Shown piece by piece: positions 47,355 through 54,974 of a stretch of 64,000 nucleotides of DNA. The first letter of the stretch is position 1; every line of letters starts with the position of its first letter. This DNA is from Flavobacterium acetivorans (GTDB lineage Bacteria > Bacteroidota > Bacteroidia > Flavobacteriales > Flavobacteriaceae), in contig NZ_CP087132.1 in assembly GCF_020911885.1 (NCBI RefSeq), positions 620,001-684,000 on the forward strand, written 5' to 3'. The notes under the pieces were generated by a model. That model made no database searches, had not been told where the DNA came from, and saw nothing but the letters and a program-made list of their open reading frames with translations. Both the position numbers and the translations under genes were made by a program.

Positions 47355-47362
47355 CAAAAGTA
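47355..47362 (-). promoter_or_regulatory. -7 box of the glycosyltransferase-pyrC transcript
   Basis: The minus strand reads TACTTTTG here, an exact TAnnTTTG match, 21 bp before the start at 47334. Confidence 0.5.
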
Positions 47363-47423
47363 ACCTTTTTATAGCATTTGATTCATAATAAAATTATAAT
47401 AAAAGATTGATACAAAAAATTAG

Positions 47424-47431
47424 TAATTTTG
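47424..47431 (+). promoter_or_regulatory. -7 box of the DUF4271-hemD transcript
   Basis: TAATTTTG is an exact TAnnTTTG match, 7 bp before the ATG. A TTG at 47407-47409 is closer than usual (14 bp). Confidence 0.45.
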
Positions 47432-47438
47432 CCCCGCT

Positions 47439-48110
47439 ATGATTGAACATGTACTTCATCCCAGAATAACCGAAAACAAAGACTGGATCACGCTTTTGTT
47501 CGTGCTGTCGTTTGCCATAATTGCCATAACCAAATCTGTTTATGAAAATCGATTTGGCGATTTTATAAATCTATTGTTTTCCGATAAATATTCGAAAATA
47601 TACCGAGACAGCAGCCACCTCAAAAGCGGTTTCACCATTTCGTTATTTTTAGTTCAGGTCATTTCTTTTGCCTTTTTTATTCAATTCTCGTTGAGTCTTT
47701 TTGGTTACGCTTCCAAAACAGATTGGATACTTTACATACAGATCATAACCTTCTTAATTTTCTTTATCCTATCTAAATATCTGATTGAAAAAATAATTGC
47801 TACCGCATTCAATATCGAGGAATTTGTTGAACAATTTAACTTACAAAAAGTCACTTATCGGACTTATATAGGGCTTTTTATACTCCCAATCAATGTTATT
47901 CTATTCTACTACGACAGCATATCAAAAAATATTCCGTTAATTATTATTTTGATGATATTGATTTTCAATATATTAGCGTATTTGATCTCAATAAAAAACT
48001 ATCAAAAACTAATATTCAGTAAGTTGTTTTATTTTATTTTATATCTTTGCACTCTCGAAATAGCACCTTATTTTTTTATGTATTATTGGTACACAAAAGG
48101 GAGCACTTAG
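47439..48110 (+). CDS. DUF4271 membrane protein
   Basis: A 223-residue inner-membrane protein with about six predicted transmembrane helices. It has the DUF4271 pattern (HPRITENKDWITLLFVLSFA at the start, YRTYIGLFILPINVILFYY in the middle, LYLCTLEIAPYFFMYYW at the end). It lies 12 bp upstream of hemD in what is a conserved flavobacterial pair. The function is unknown. Confidence 0.88.
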   Translation: MIEHVLHPRITENKDWITLLFVLSFAIIAITKSVYENRFGDFINLLFSDKYSKIYRDSSHLKSGFTISLFLVQVISFAFFIQFSLSLFGYASKTDWILYIQIITFLIFFILSKYLIEKIIATAFNIEEFVEQFNLQKVTYRTYIGLFILPINVILFYYDSISKNIPLIIILMILIFNILAYLISIKNYQKLIFSKLFYFILYLCTLEIAPYFFMYYWYTKGST

Positions 48111-48122
48111 AAAAGTTAAAAT

Positions 48123-48872
48123 ATGAAAGTGAAAACAATTTTGGTGTCACAACCCGAGCCTAAAGTGGAAAATTCTCCTTACTTTGAGCTCCAACAAAAG
48201 CATAAAGTTAAAATTGATTTCAGACCTTTTATCCACATAGAAGGAGTTAATGCCAAAGAGATTAGACTTCAAAAAATCGATCTTAATCATTATACTGCAA
48301 TTATTTTAACAAGCAGAAACGCGGTAGATCATTTTTTTAGAGTCGCTGATGAAATGCGATTCAAAATTCCCGAAGGATTAAAGTATTTTTGTCAATCAGA
48401 AGCAGTTGCTTTTTACCTGCAAAAATATGTAGTGTACAGAAAACGTAAAATTTACGTTGGCGCAAAAGATTTTGCCGATTTATCACCGTTGATCAAAAAA
48501 TACAAAGACGAAAAATTCCTTTTACCCGCTTCAGATCAATTGAATGCAGATGCTCCGATTACTCTTAACGGATTAAAAGTGGACTGGACTCAGGCAATAT
48601 TTTACAAAACAGTAATGAGTGATCTTTCTGACTTGGCCGACGTTTATTATGATATTTTAGCGTTTTTCAGCCCAACCGGAATAAAATCTTTGTTCAAAAA
48701 TTTCCCAGATTTCAAACAAAATAATACCAGAATCGCTGTTTTTGGAAGTTCGACTCAAAAAGAAGCTTTAGATCACGGATTAAGAATTGATATCCTTGCT
48801 CCAACTCGAGAAACACCTTCAATGACAATGGCATTAGAAAAATACATCAATGAAGCCAATAAAGGGAAATAA
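48123..48872 (+). CDS. hemD: Uroporphyrinogen-III synthase
   Basis: A 249-residue HemD-family enzyme that cyclises hydroxymethylbilane in heme synthesis. The family has few invariant residues. Here the call rests on the two-lobed HemD layout, the IILTSRNAVDHFF motif (about residues 59-71), FCQSEAVAFYLQKY, and ILAFFSPTGIKSLF (about residues 178-191), where Ser and Thr of family members sit at the active site. It ends before a strong terminator. The DUF4271 gene precedes it. Confidence 0.88.
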   Translation: MKVKTILVSQPEPKVENSPYFELQQKHKVKIDFRPFIHIEGVNAKEIRLQKIDLNHYTAIILTSRNAVDHFFRVADEMRFKIPEGLKYFCQSEAVAFYLQKYVVYRKRKIYVGAKDFADLSPLIKKYKDEKFLLPASDQLNADAPITLNGLKVDWTQAIFYKTVMSDLSDLADVYYDILAFFSPTGIKSLFKNFPDFKQNNTRIAVFGSSTQKEALDHGLRIDILAPTRETPSMTMALEKYINEANKGK

Positions 48873-48900
48873 TCCTTAATTCTGTTTCAAATAAAATTAA

Positions 48901-48930
48901 AAAACCATCAGCAAAGCTGATGGTTTTTTT
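48901..48930 (+). terminator. Terminator after hemD
   Basis: ACCATCAGC (48904-48912) pairs with GCTGATGGT (48916-48924) across an AAA loop, then seven T. Confidence 0.95.
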
Positions 48931-49039
48931 ATACCTGAATTCATTAAAATCATAAATTCCATAAAAAACTGTTGATTTTTATTTAAATTTGGTTAAAATT
49001 TATAACTAAACTATTATTTTAAGTTTCAAAAATAAAGTC

Positions 49040-49510
49040 ATGAAAATTAACTCTCTGGCAGTAGAAATTGACGGCATCGACAAAGAAATCTTACGCGACC
49101 TGATGGAGGATGCTCGAAAACCAATCCTGCAAATTGCTAATAAAATAGGAATCTCGGGAGCCGCTATTCATCAGCGATTGCGAAAACTAGAACAATCAGG
49201 CGTGATTTCGGGATCTAAATTTGTCGTAAACCATAAAATACTAGGATACAACACCATGGCTTTTGTAGGCGTCTATCTTGACAAAGCCGCCAGAAACCTA
49301 GAAGCAGTAAAAGAATTGAGGAAAATTCCTGAAGTCCTAGAATGCCATTATACTACCGGGAATTGGTCGATATTAATCAAAATTATCTGTAGAGACAATG
49401 AGCATTTAATGCAATTATTGAATACTAAAATCCAAGCAATAGAAGGCGTTTCCAGAACAGAAACCTTTATCTCCTTAGACCAACAAATTGACAGACAAAT
49501 TCAGTTATAA
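49040..49510 (+). CDS. Lrp/AsnC-family transcriptional regulator
   Basis: A 156-residue regulator. The N-terminal winged helix-turn-helix spans about residues 12-60 (DKEILRDLMEDARKPILQIANKIGISGAAIHQRLRKLEQSGVI, read in pieces), and the C-terminal RAM effector-binding domain follows with GYNTMAFVGVYLDKA and GNWSILIKIICRDN. Members respond to amino acids and form octamers. It is a single gene bounded by terminators, so its target cannot be guessed from neighbours. Confidence 0.92.
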   Translation: MKINSLAVEIDGIDKEILRDLMEDARKPILQIANKIGISGAAIHQRLRKLEQSGVISGSKFVVNHKILGYNTMAFVGVYLDKAARNLEAVKELRKIPEVLECHYTTGNWSILIKIICRDNEHLMQLLNTKIQAIEGVSRTETFISLDQQIDRQIQL

Positions 49511-49540
49511 TTAGAAAATATAACAATTAGAAAATTAAAA
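49509..49540 (+). repeat. 8-bp periodic repeat at the lrp stop
   Basis: AATTAGAA, AATATAAC, AATTAGAA, AATTAAAA follow in 8-bp phase, starting on the last two bases of the stop codon. The 16-bp unit AATTAGAAAAT recurs at 49509 and 49525. Confidence 0.7.
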
Positions 49541-49577
49541 AAGCCGACTCATTTACAAAATGAGACGGCTTCTATTT
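49540..49577 (+). terminator. Probable terminator after the Lrp-family gene
   Basis: AAGCCG and CGGCTT flank a further CTCATTT/AAATGAG stem, giving a long hairpin across 49540-49572. The tail TCTATTT is only moderately T-rich. Confidence 0.6.
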
Positions 49578-49588
49578 ACAAAACAAGA

Positions 49589-49628
49589 ATTATCTAATTA
49601 ACTCATTGCCTAATTATCTTATTATTCT
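49589..49628 (-). repeat. 8-bp periodic repeat at the zinc peptidase stop
   Basis: ATTATCTA, ATTAACTC, ATTGCCTA, ATTATCTT, ATTATTCT (plus-strand reading) are five in-phase octamers with consensus ATTATCTN. The last one includes the zinc peptidase stop codon (49622-49624). Confidence 0.8.
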
Positions 49629-50311
49629 CTTCTGCTTCCTCCCATATATATGGAAACATAATACAATAAGGTAGCAATAGAACCTAAGGCAGCAACCACA
49701 TAGGTTCTGGCAGCCCATTTCAAGGCGTCTTTAGCTCCTGCTTGTTCTTGTTGCGTAAGCATTCTTTTGTTCTCTAACCATGCTAATGCACGATGACTTG
49801 CATCATACTCTACCGGCAAAGTAATTACCGAAAACAAGGTTGTGGCAGCAAACAATATGATCCCAAACAACAATAATCCCGGAAATGTATTTAGCAATAA
49901 AATTCCTCCCAGTAAAATCCATTGCATATAACTAGAGGCCACATTGACAAAAGGAACCAACTTAGAACGCATCGTTAGCCACTCATAACCTACTGCATGC
50001 TGAACCGCATGACCACATTCGTGAGCAGCAACCGCAGCCGCCGCAGCATTGCGCTGATTGTACACCGCCTCACTCAGATTCACCGTTTTATCCATAGGAT
50101 TGTAATGATCCGTTAAGCGTCCTGGCGTAGAAATCACTCGAACATCGCGAATTCCATTATCAGCCAGCATTTTCTCGGCAATTTCAGCACCTGACATTCC
50201 GTTTTGCAAATGTAATTTAGAATATTGCTCAAATTTACTTTTTAGCCTTGAACTAACTAACCAGCTAAAAAGCATAATTGCTCCTGCAAGAATTAAATAA
50301 CCCATTCCCAT
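49622..50311 (-). CDS. Putative neutral zinc metallopeptidase (YugP family)
   Basis: A 229-residue membrane peptidase of the Zn_peptidase_2 family. The HExxH zinc motif is in VAAHECGHAVQHAVGYEW (about residues 95-112). One hydrophobic segment lies at the N-terminus and three more follow the motif. TTLFSVITLPVEYDAS is the block where the third zinc ligand is expected. Substrates are unknown. It lies alone between leuS and the Lrp gene. Its stop codon is inside an octamer repeat. Confidence 0.9.
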   Translation of the reverse strand: MGMGYLILAGAIMLFSWLVSSRLKSKFEQYSKLHLQNGMSGAEIAEKMLADNGIRDVRVISTPGRLTDHYNPMDKTVNLSEAVYNQRNAAAAAVAAHECGHAVQHAVGYEWLTMRSKLVPFVNVASSYMQWILLGGILLLNTFPGLLLFGIILFAATTLFSVITLPVEYDASHRALAWLENKRMLTQQEQAGAKDALKWAARTYVVAALGSIATLLYYVSIYMGGSRRE

Positions 50312-50403
50312 ATTTCTTAGTTTTTATAAAGTTACAAAGGAATCATCAAATTGTACACCAAATTTAAAAAATGCCAATTTGACATTAGTTAAATTAATGC
50401 CAA

Positions 50404-50444
50404 TAAAAAATCCAAATCCCAACAGATGTCAGAATTTGGATTTT
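50404..50444 (-). terminator. Terminator of leuS
   Basis: AAAATCCAAAT (50407-50417) and ATTTGGATTTT (50434-50444) pair. On the minus strand the stem is followed by TTTTTTATTG. It lies about 45 bp past the leuS stop. Confidence 0.75.
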
Positions 50445-50460
50445 ATTTTAAAAATATTCA

Positions 50461-50492
50461 TAGTAAAGACGCACAGCAGTGCGCCTTTACTA
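50461..50492. repeat. Palindromic element containing the leuS stop codon
   Basis: TAGTAAAG-A-CGCAC and GTGCG-C-CTTTACTA pair across AGCA, a 32-nt stem-loop with one mismatch. The leuS stop codon (TAG, 50490-50492 complement) forms the outer end of the stem. The CGCAC-AGCA-GTGCG core resembles a palindrome often seen between genes in Bacteroidota. Confidence 0.75.
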
Positions 50493-53400
50493 TCCTACCA
50501 AATTGATAATTTTCCCAGGAACAATAATCACTTTATTCGGTGTTCTGCCATCTAATTGTTTTTGTGTTCTTTCGTCTTTCATGATGATTTCCTCGATTTG
50601 CTCTTTGGTTAAATCCAAAGGCAATTCGATGGTGAAACGCATTTTTCCGTTGAACGAAACCGGATATTCCTTACTACTTTCTACCAAATGTGCTGGTTCA
50701 AAAACCGGGAAAGCCACCCCAGCAATTGAGCCTTCATGCCCTAATAATGACCATAATTCCTCGGCGATGTGTGGTGCATAAGGAGACATTACAACAGCCA
50801 ATGGTTCTAAAATCGCTCTTGAATGACAGCCTTGAGCAGATAATTCATTCACACAAATCATAAATTGAGAAACCGAAGTATTGAAAGAAAAATTCTCAAT
50901 ATCTTCCGATACTTTCTTGATGGTTTTGTGCAATGATTTCAAGTTGTCTTTCGTTGGCACTTCATCGGTTACAATCATACCATTTTCGTCAAAATACAAA
51001 CGACACAGTTTTTTCAAGAAACCAAATACTCCCGAAATACCCGCCGTGTTCCAAGGTTTTGCTTGCTCTAAAGGACCTAAGAACATTTCGTATAAACGTA
51101 ATGTATCCGCCCCGTATTCATTACAAATATCATCTGGAGTTACTACATTGTATTTGGATTTCGACATTTTTTCGACTTCGCGGCCAACGATGTATTTGCC
51201 ATTTTCCAATTCAAATTCGGCGTTTTTATATTCAGAAGAATAAATTGGATGTGATTTAAATTTCTCAATATTTAATTCATCTGAAGTATTAACCAAAGAA
51301 ACATGAACATGTGTAGAATTTATTGGCAACATTAAATGTAATTTCCCATTATCTATATCAGATAAAACATCTGAAGAAATATATTTTCTCGCAATATTAT
51401 TTATCTCCTCCTTATCGTTAGTTCGAAGCGTTTTCCAATACAAATCTTTTGAAATAAGGACCTTCTTTTTATCAATAATAACATCTCCCGTCTCTTGATT
51501 AATTACCGAGTAAAATATATAATACATAAAAGCACTCGTTCCCAAAATCATTCCCTGATTGATCAGTTTTTTGAAGGGTTCTTCTGTTGGCGCAAAACCT
51601 TTGTCTTTTAGGAATTTGTTCCAAAAACGAGAATACAATAAGTGACCGGTTGCGTGCTCACTTCCGCCAATGTATAAATCCACGCTTTCCCAGTAAGCCA
51701 AGGCTTCCTTGCTGGCAAATTCATTTTCATTGTGTGGATCCATATAGCGCATCCAGTAAAATGAACTTCCTGCCCAACCTGGCATGGTGTTCAATTCTAA
51801 TGGAAAAATCGTTTTATTATCCACTAACTGTGTACTAACCACTGCGCACTGAACACTGTCCCAAGCCCAAACTAAGGCGTTTCCTAAAGGCGGCAAACCG
51901 TCTTCTGTTGGTAAATATTTCTCAACTTCCGGCAAGATGATAGGCAAATGTTTCGCATCAATCATTTGTGGCAAGCCATTTACATAATACACCGGAAAGG
52001 GTTCTCCCCAATATCTTTGGCGGGAGAAAACCGCATCACGCAGGCGATAATTAATTTTCCCGTAACCTTGGTTTAATTTTTCCAGTTCTTCAATGACTTT
52101 CTTGGTTGCTTCTTTATAATTCATGCCATTTAGGAAATCCGAATTGGCAATAACCACATTGTCTTTTGATCCGTAAGCCGCTTGAGAAATATCTGCATTG
52201 GCAAAAATATTTTTAATTTCGGGCATTCCGTTTTGCCCTTTGAAGAAATTCGCAAAAGCATAATCTCTTTCGTCTCCGCAAGGAACCGCCATCACAGCGC
52301 CTGTTCCATAACCTGCGAGAACATAATCGCCAATCCAAACCGGAATTGGCTCCTTAGTAAACGGATGTTCCGCATAAGCTCCGGTAAATACGCCCGAGAT
52401 TGTTTTTACATCAGCCATACGCTCTCTTTCGGAACGTTTTGCCGTTTTTTCGATATAAGCTTCAACAGCCGCTTTTTGTTCCGGAGTTGTGATGTGAGCG
52501 ACCAATTCGTGTTCTGGCGCCAAAGTCATGAAGGTCACACCAAAAATAGTATCAGGACGCGTTGTGAAAACTTCAACAAAAAGTTGTGAGTTGTGAGTTG
52601 TGAGTTGTGAATTACTCAGTTTGAACTTAACCATTGCGCCAACCGATTTTCCAATCCAGTTTCTTTGACTTTCCTTGATGCTTTCGCTCCAATCGATATC
52701 ATTCAGACCTTGCAACAAGCGTTCTGCATAAGCCGAAATACGCATGCTCCATTGGGTCATTTTTTTTCGAATAACTGCATAACCCCCACGCTCCGAAACG
52801 CCATTAATGATTTCGTCATTGGCCAAAACCGTTCCTAATCCCGGACACCAATTTACTTCGGTTTCTGCTAAATAAGTCAAACGGTATTGCAAAAGGATTT
52901 TCTCTTGTTGTTCTTTTGCAAAAGCATTCCACTCAGCAGCTGAAAAAGGCTCAATATTATCATCGCAAACTGCATTCACATTTGCATTCCCTTCTTTTTC
53001 GAAAATAGCCGTCAAAGTCGAAATATCCTCGGCCTTATCGCTGTTTTTGTTGTACCAAGAATTGAATAATTGAATAAAAATCCATTGGGTATGTTTGTAA
53101 TAATCCGGATTTGAAGTGCGCACTTCACGAGCCCAATCGAAGGAGAATCCGATTTTATCCAATTGCTTTCTGTATCCTGCAATTGCATTTCCTTCTTTAT
53201 CAACGCCGCCATCGATATTTACACGAGTGGTATCTTCCGGACGTTGGCCGGTTTGAATTGCGTATTGCTCCGCTGGCAATCCAAAACTGTCATAACCCAT
53301 TGGGTGCAATACATTAAAACCTTGGTGTCTTTTGTATCTTGAATACACATCCGAAGCAATGTAACCCAGCGGATGCCCTACATGCAGTCCCGCTCCCGAT

Positions 53401-53525
53401 GGATAAGGAAACATATCCAAAACATAATGCTTTGGTTTGTCAGAATTATTTGATGCAGCAAAAGTTTGATTTTCTGCCCAATACTTTTGCCATTTGGCTT
53501 CTACTTCGTTCGGATTGTATTTCAT
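50490..53525 (-). CDS. leuS: Leucine--tRNA ligase with repeat-derived insertions
   Basis: A 1011-residue class I synthetase. HIGH is HVGH in PYPSGAGLHVGHPLGY (about residues 42-57), the CP1 editing domain starts near residue 300 (TTRPDTIFGVTFMTLAPEH), and KMSKS is in VEKMSKSKYNVV (about 785). Two segments look inserted: about 306-315, encoded by four GTTGTGA heptamers, and about 556-569, encoded by CAGT-type heptamers. A third stretch, about 656-762 before KMSKS, is AT-rich and long for the leucine-specific domain. The frame is open throughout and the active-site motifs are intact, so the enzyme should work. The stop codon lies in a palindromic element. Confidence 0.95.
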   Translation of the reverse strand: MKYNPNEVEAKWQKYWAENQTFAASNNSDKPKHYVLDMFPYPSGAGLHVGHPLGYIASDVYSRYKRHQGFNVLHPMGYDSFGLPAEQYAIQTGQRPEDTTRVNIDGGVDKEGNAIAGYRKQLDKIGFSFDWAREVRTSNPDYYKHTQWIFIQLFNSWYNKNSDKAEDISTLTAIFEKEGNANVNAVCDDNIEPFSAAEWNAFAKEQQEKILLQYRLTYLAETEVNWCPGLGTVLANDEIINGVSERGGYAVIRKKMTQWSMRISAYAERLLQGLNDIDWSESIKESQRNWIGKSVGAMVKFKLSNSQLTTHNSQLFVEVFTTRPDTIFGVTFMTLAPEHELVAHITTPEQKAAVEAYIEKTAKRSERERMADVKTISGVFTGAYAEHPFTKEPIPVWIGDYVLAGYGTGAVMAVPCGDERDYAFANFFKGQNGMPEIKNIFANADISQAAYGSKDNVVIANSDFLNGMNYKEATKKVIEELEKLNQGYGKINYRLRDAVFSRQRYWGEPFPVYYVNGLPQMIDAKHLPIILPEVEKYLPTEDGLPPLGNALVWAWDSVQCAVVSTQLVDNKTIFPLELNTMPGWAGSSFYWMRYMDPHNENEFASKEALAYWESVDLYIGGSEHATGHLLYSRFWNKFLKDKGFAPTEEPFKKLINQGMILGTSAFMYYIFYSVINQETGDVIIDKKKVLISKDLYWKTLRTNDKEEINNIARKYISSDVLSDIDNGKLHLMLPINSTHVHVSLVNTSDELNIEKFKSHPIYSSEYKNAEFELENGKYIVGREVEKMSKSKYNVVTPDDICNEYGADTLRLYEMFLGPLEQAKPWNTAGISGVFGFLKKLCRLYFDENGMIVTDEVPTKDNLKSLHKTIKKVSEDIENFSFNTSVSQFMICVNELSAQGCHSRAILEPLAVVMSPYAPHIAEELWSLLGHEGSIAGVAFPVFEPAHLVESSKEYPVSFNGKMRFTIELPLDLTKEQIEEIIMKDERTQKQLDGRTPNKVIIVPGKIINLVG
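51824..51858 (-). repeat. 7-bp periodic repeat inside leuS (CAGT type)
   Basis: In the leuS sense direction the heptamers are CAGTGTT, CAGTGCG, CAGTGGT, TAGTACA, CAGTTAG. The first is identical to the start of the pyrH-frr spacer repeat. The frame stays open and adds a peptide beginning DSVQCAVVSTQL. Confidence 0.75.
52583..52610 (-). repeat. Four perfect 7-bp tandem repeats inside leuS
   Basis: GTTGTGA (plus strand) is repeated exactly four times, TCACAAC in the sense direction. It encodes SQLTTHNSQL in the leuS frame, just before the editing domain. The same heptamer occurs after lacI at 25479-25485 and 25493-25499. Confidence 0.92.
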
Positions 53526-53587
53526 TCTCTTTAAAATATGTTTTTTACGGAATCTGCTTGTGCTAAACTACAGCCTTCCATTAGGTT

Positions 53588-53611
53588 CAAAGTTGCAAAG
53601 TGACAAAGCCG
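53588..53611. repeat. 8-bp periodic repeat upstream of leuS
   Basis: CAAAGTTG, CAAAGTGA, CAAAGCCG are three in-phase octamers in the leuS-ftsX divergent region, about 60 bp before the leuS start. Confidence 0.55.
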
Positions 53612-53741
53612 TATCGGTTTTCCGACAATGAATTATCAAGCGGCAAATTTACGTTTATTGTACGAAAGTCAAAACTTTGAGCGTTATTAACTTTAAATAA
53701 AGAAATTCTTTATTATTTTTACCCCATAATTAAAATAAACT

Positions 53742-54617
53742 ATGAGTTCTTCATTTGATAAGTTTCAAAAACGCAGGTTAATTTCCTCTTATTTTTCGGT
53801 AGTACTAAGTGTATTCTTGGTTTTATTTTTACTGGGCGTATTAGGTCTTTTCATTATAAATTCGAAAAAACTGGCTGACGATTTTAAAGAAAAAATTGCC
53901 ATGACAGTCTTCTTCAAGAACGAGGCCAATGACACTATCCTAAAAGCTTTTGGAGGACAACTAAAAATTGCTCCTTATGCCAAGTCGAATGTGTATGTTT
54001 CCAAAGAAGCTGCCGCAAAACAGCATACGGATATCATTGGCGAAGATTTCATGACTTTTCTAGGCGAAAACCCTTTGCAAAACTCCTACGACATTCACTT
54101 AAAAGCCGATTATGTCGTGAAAGACAGTATCGTAAAAATTGAGAAACAACTTCGAACAAATCCGATGATTGCTGATATTGTGTACGACAAACAATTAGTA
54201 AATCTGGTAAATGACAATATCAAGAAAGTGAGTATGTGGATTTTAATCATCAGCGGATTCCTTACTTTCATAGCCGTTTTATTAATCAACAGCTCCTTGC
54301 GCTTATCAATTCATTCTAACCGATTCATCATTAAAACCATGCAAATGGTAGGTGCTACAAAAACATTCATTAGAAAACCTTTTGTAATGCGCAGCATCAA
54401 ATTAGGAATGATAGGATCCGGTTTAGCCATCTTGGCATTGATTGGTTTATTGATTTATGTAGAAACCAGTTTCCCGGATCTAGGAATCCTTGACGACAAA
54501 ATATTGATTCTTTTAGTTTTATTGGCCGTTTTTGGAATTGGGATTTTAATCACATGGTTGAGTACTCATTTTGCCACACAACGATTCTTAAACTTAAGAA
54601 CGGACGATCTTTATTAG
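53742..54617 (+). CDS. ftsX: Cell division protein FtsX (permease)
   Basis: A 291-residue inner-membrane protein with four transmembrane helices: one near residues 15-40, then an extracytoplasmic domain (about 45-160), and three more (about 165-275). The N-terminal SSFDKFQKRRLISSYFSV and the extracytoplasmic KEKIAMTVFFKNEA are typical of FtsX. With FtsE it regulates septal peptidoglycan hydrolysis. FtsE is not in the window. It opens a run with DUF3098, uppP and truB, a combination often seen in flavobacteria. Confidence 0.93.
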   Translation: MSSSFDKFQKRRLISSYFSVVLSVFLVLFLLGVLGLFIINSKKLADDFKEKIAMTVFFKNEANDTILKAFGGQLKIAPYAKSNVYVSKEAAAKQHTDIIGEDFMTFLGENPLQNSYDIHLKADYVVKDSIVKIEKQLRTNPMIADIVYDKQLVNLVNDNIKKVSMWILIISGFLTFIAVLLINSSLRLSIHSNRFIIKTMQMVGATKTFIRKPFVMRSIKLGMIGSGLAILALIGLLIYVETSFPDLGILDDKILILLVLLAVFGIGILITWLSTHFATQRFLNLRTDDLY

Positions 54618-54658
54618 ATTTAAGATTGAAGATTACCGATTTTAGATTTCAGAATTTT
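54617..54658 (+). repeat. 7-bp periodic repeat at the ftsX stop
   Basis: GATTTAA, GATTGAA, GATTACC, GATTTTA, GATTTCA, GAATTTT: six in-phase heptamers with consensus GATTNNA. The first base is the last base of the ftsX TAG stop codon. They fill almost the whole ftsX-DUF3098 spacer. Confidence 0.85.
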
Positions 54659-54669
54659 AAAAAAACAAC

Positions 54670-54912
54670 ATGAAAAACAACGAACACAAACACGAATTCC
54701 TTTTCGGAAAAATAAATTACAAAATTCTATTCATTGGGATTGGCGTAATTGCTTTAGGATTTATTCTAATGTCTGGAGGAGGAAGTGACGATCCTAATGT
54801 ATACAGCGATGAAATCTTCAATTTCAGAAGAATCCGTTTGGCTCCCACTACTGTTCTAATTGGTTTTGGAATCACTATTTATGCCATTCTAAAGAATCCA
54901 AAAAAACAGTAA
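54670..54912 (+). CDS. DUF3098 membrane protein
   Basis: An 80-residue protein with two transmembrane helices (about residues 15-36 and 55-75) and a short loop (GGGSDDPNVYSDEIFNFRRIRLAP) between them, the DUF3098 pattern. It lies between ftsX and uppP in a conserved gene order, which suggests an envelope or division role that has not been defined. The last codons and the stop run into a 7-bp periodic repeat. Confidence 0.9.
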   Translation: MKNNEHKHEFLFGKINYKILFIGIGVIALGFILMSGGGSDDPNVYSDEIFNFRRIRLAPTTVLIGFGITIYAILKNPKKQ

Positions 54913-54955
54913 ACAGTAAACAGTATTCAGCGTTCAGTTAGTAACTGACTGAAAA
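54907..54955 (+). repeat. 7-bp periodic repeat at the DUF3098 stop
   Basis: CAGTAAA, CAGTATT, CAGCGTT, CAGTTAG, TAACTGA, CTGAAAA, CCGAAAA: seven in-phase heptamers. The first encodes the final Gln and the stop codon of DUF3098. Confidence 0.85.
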
Positions 54956-54974
54956 CCGAAAACTTTCTCAAAAA

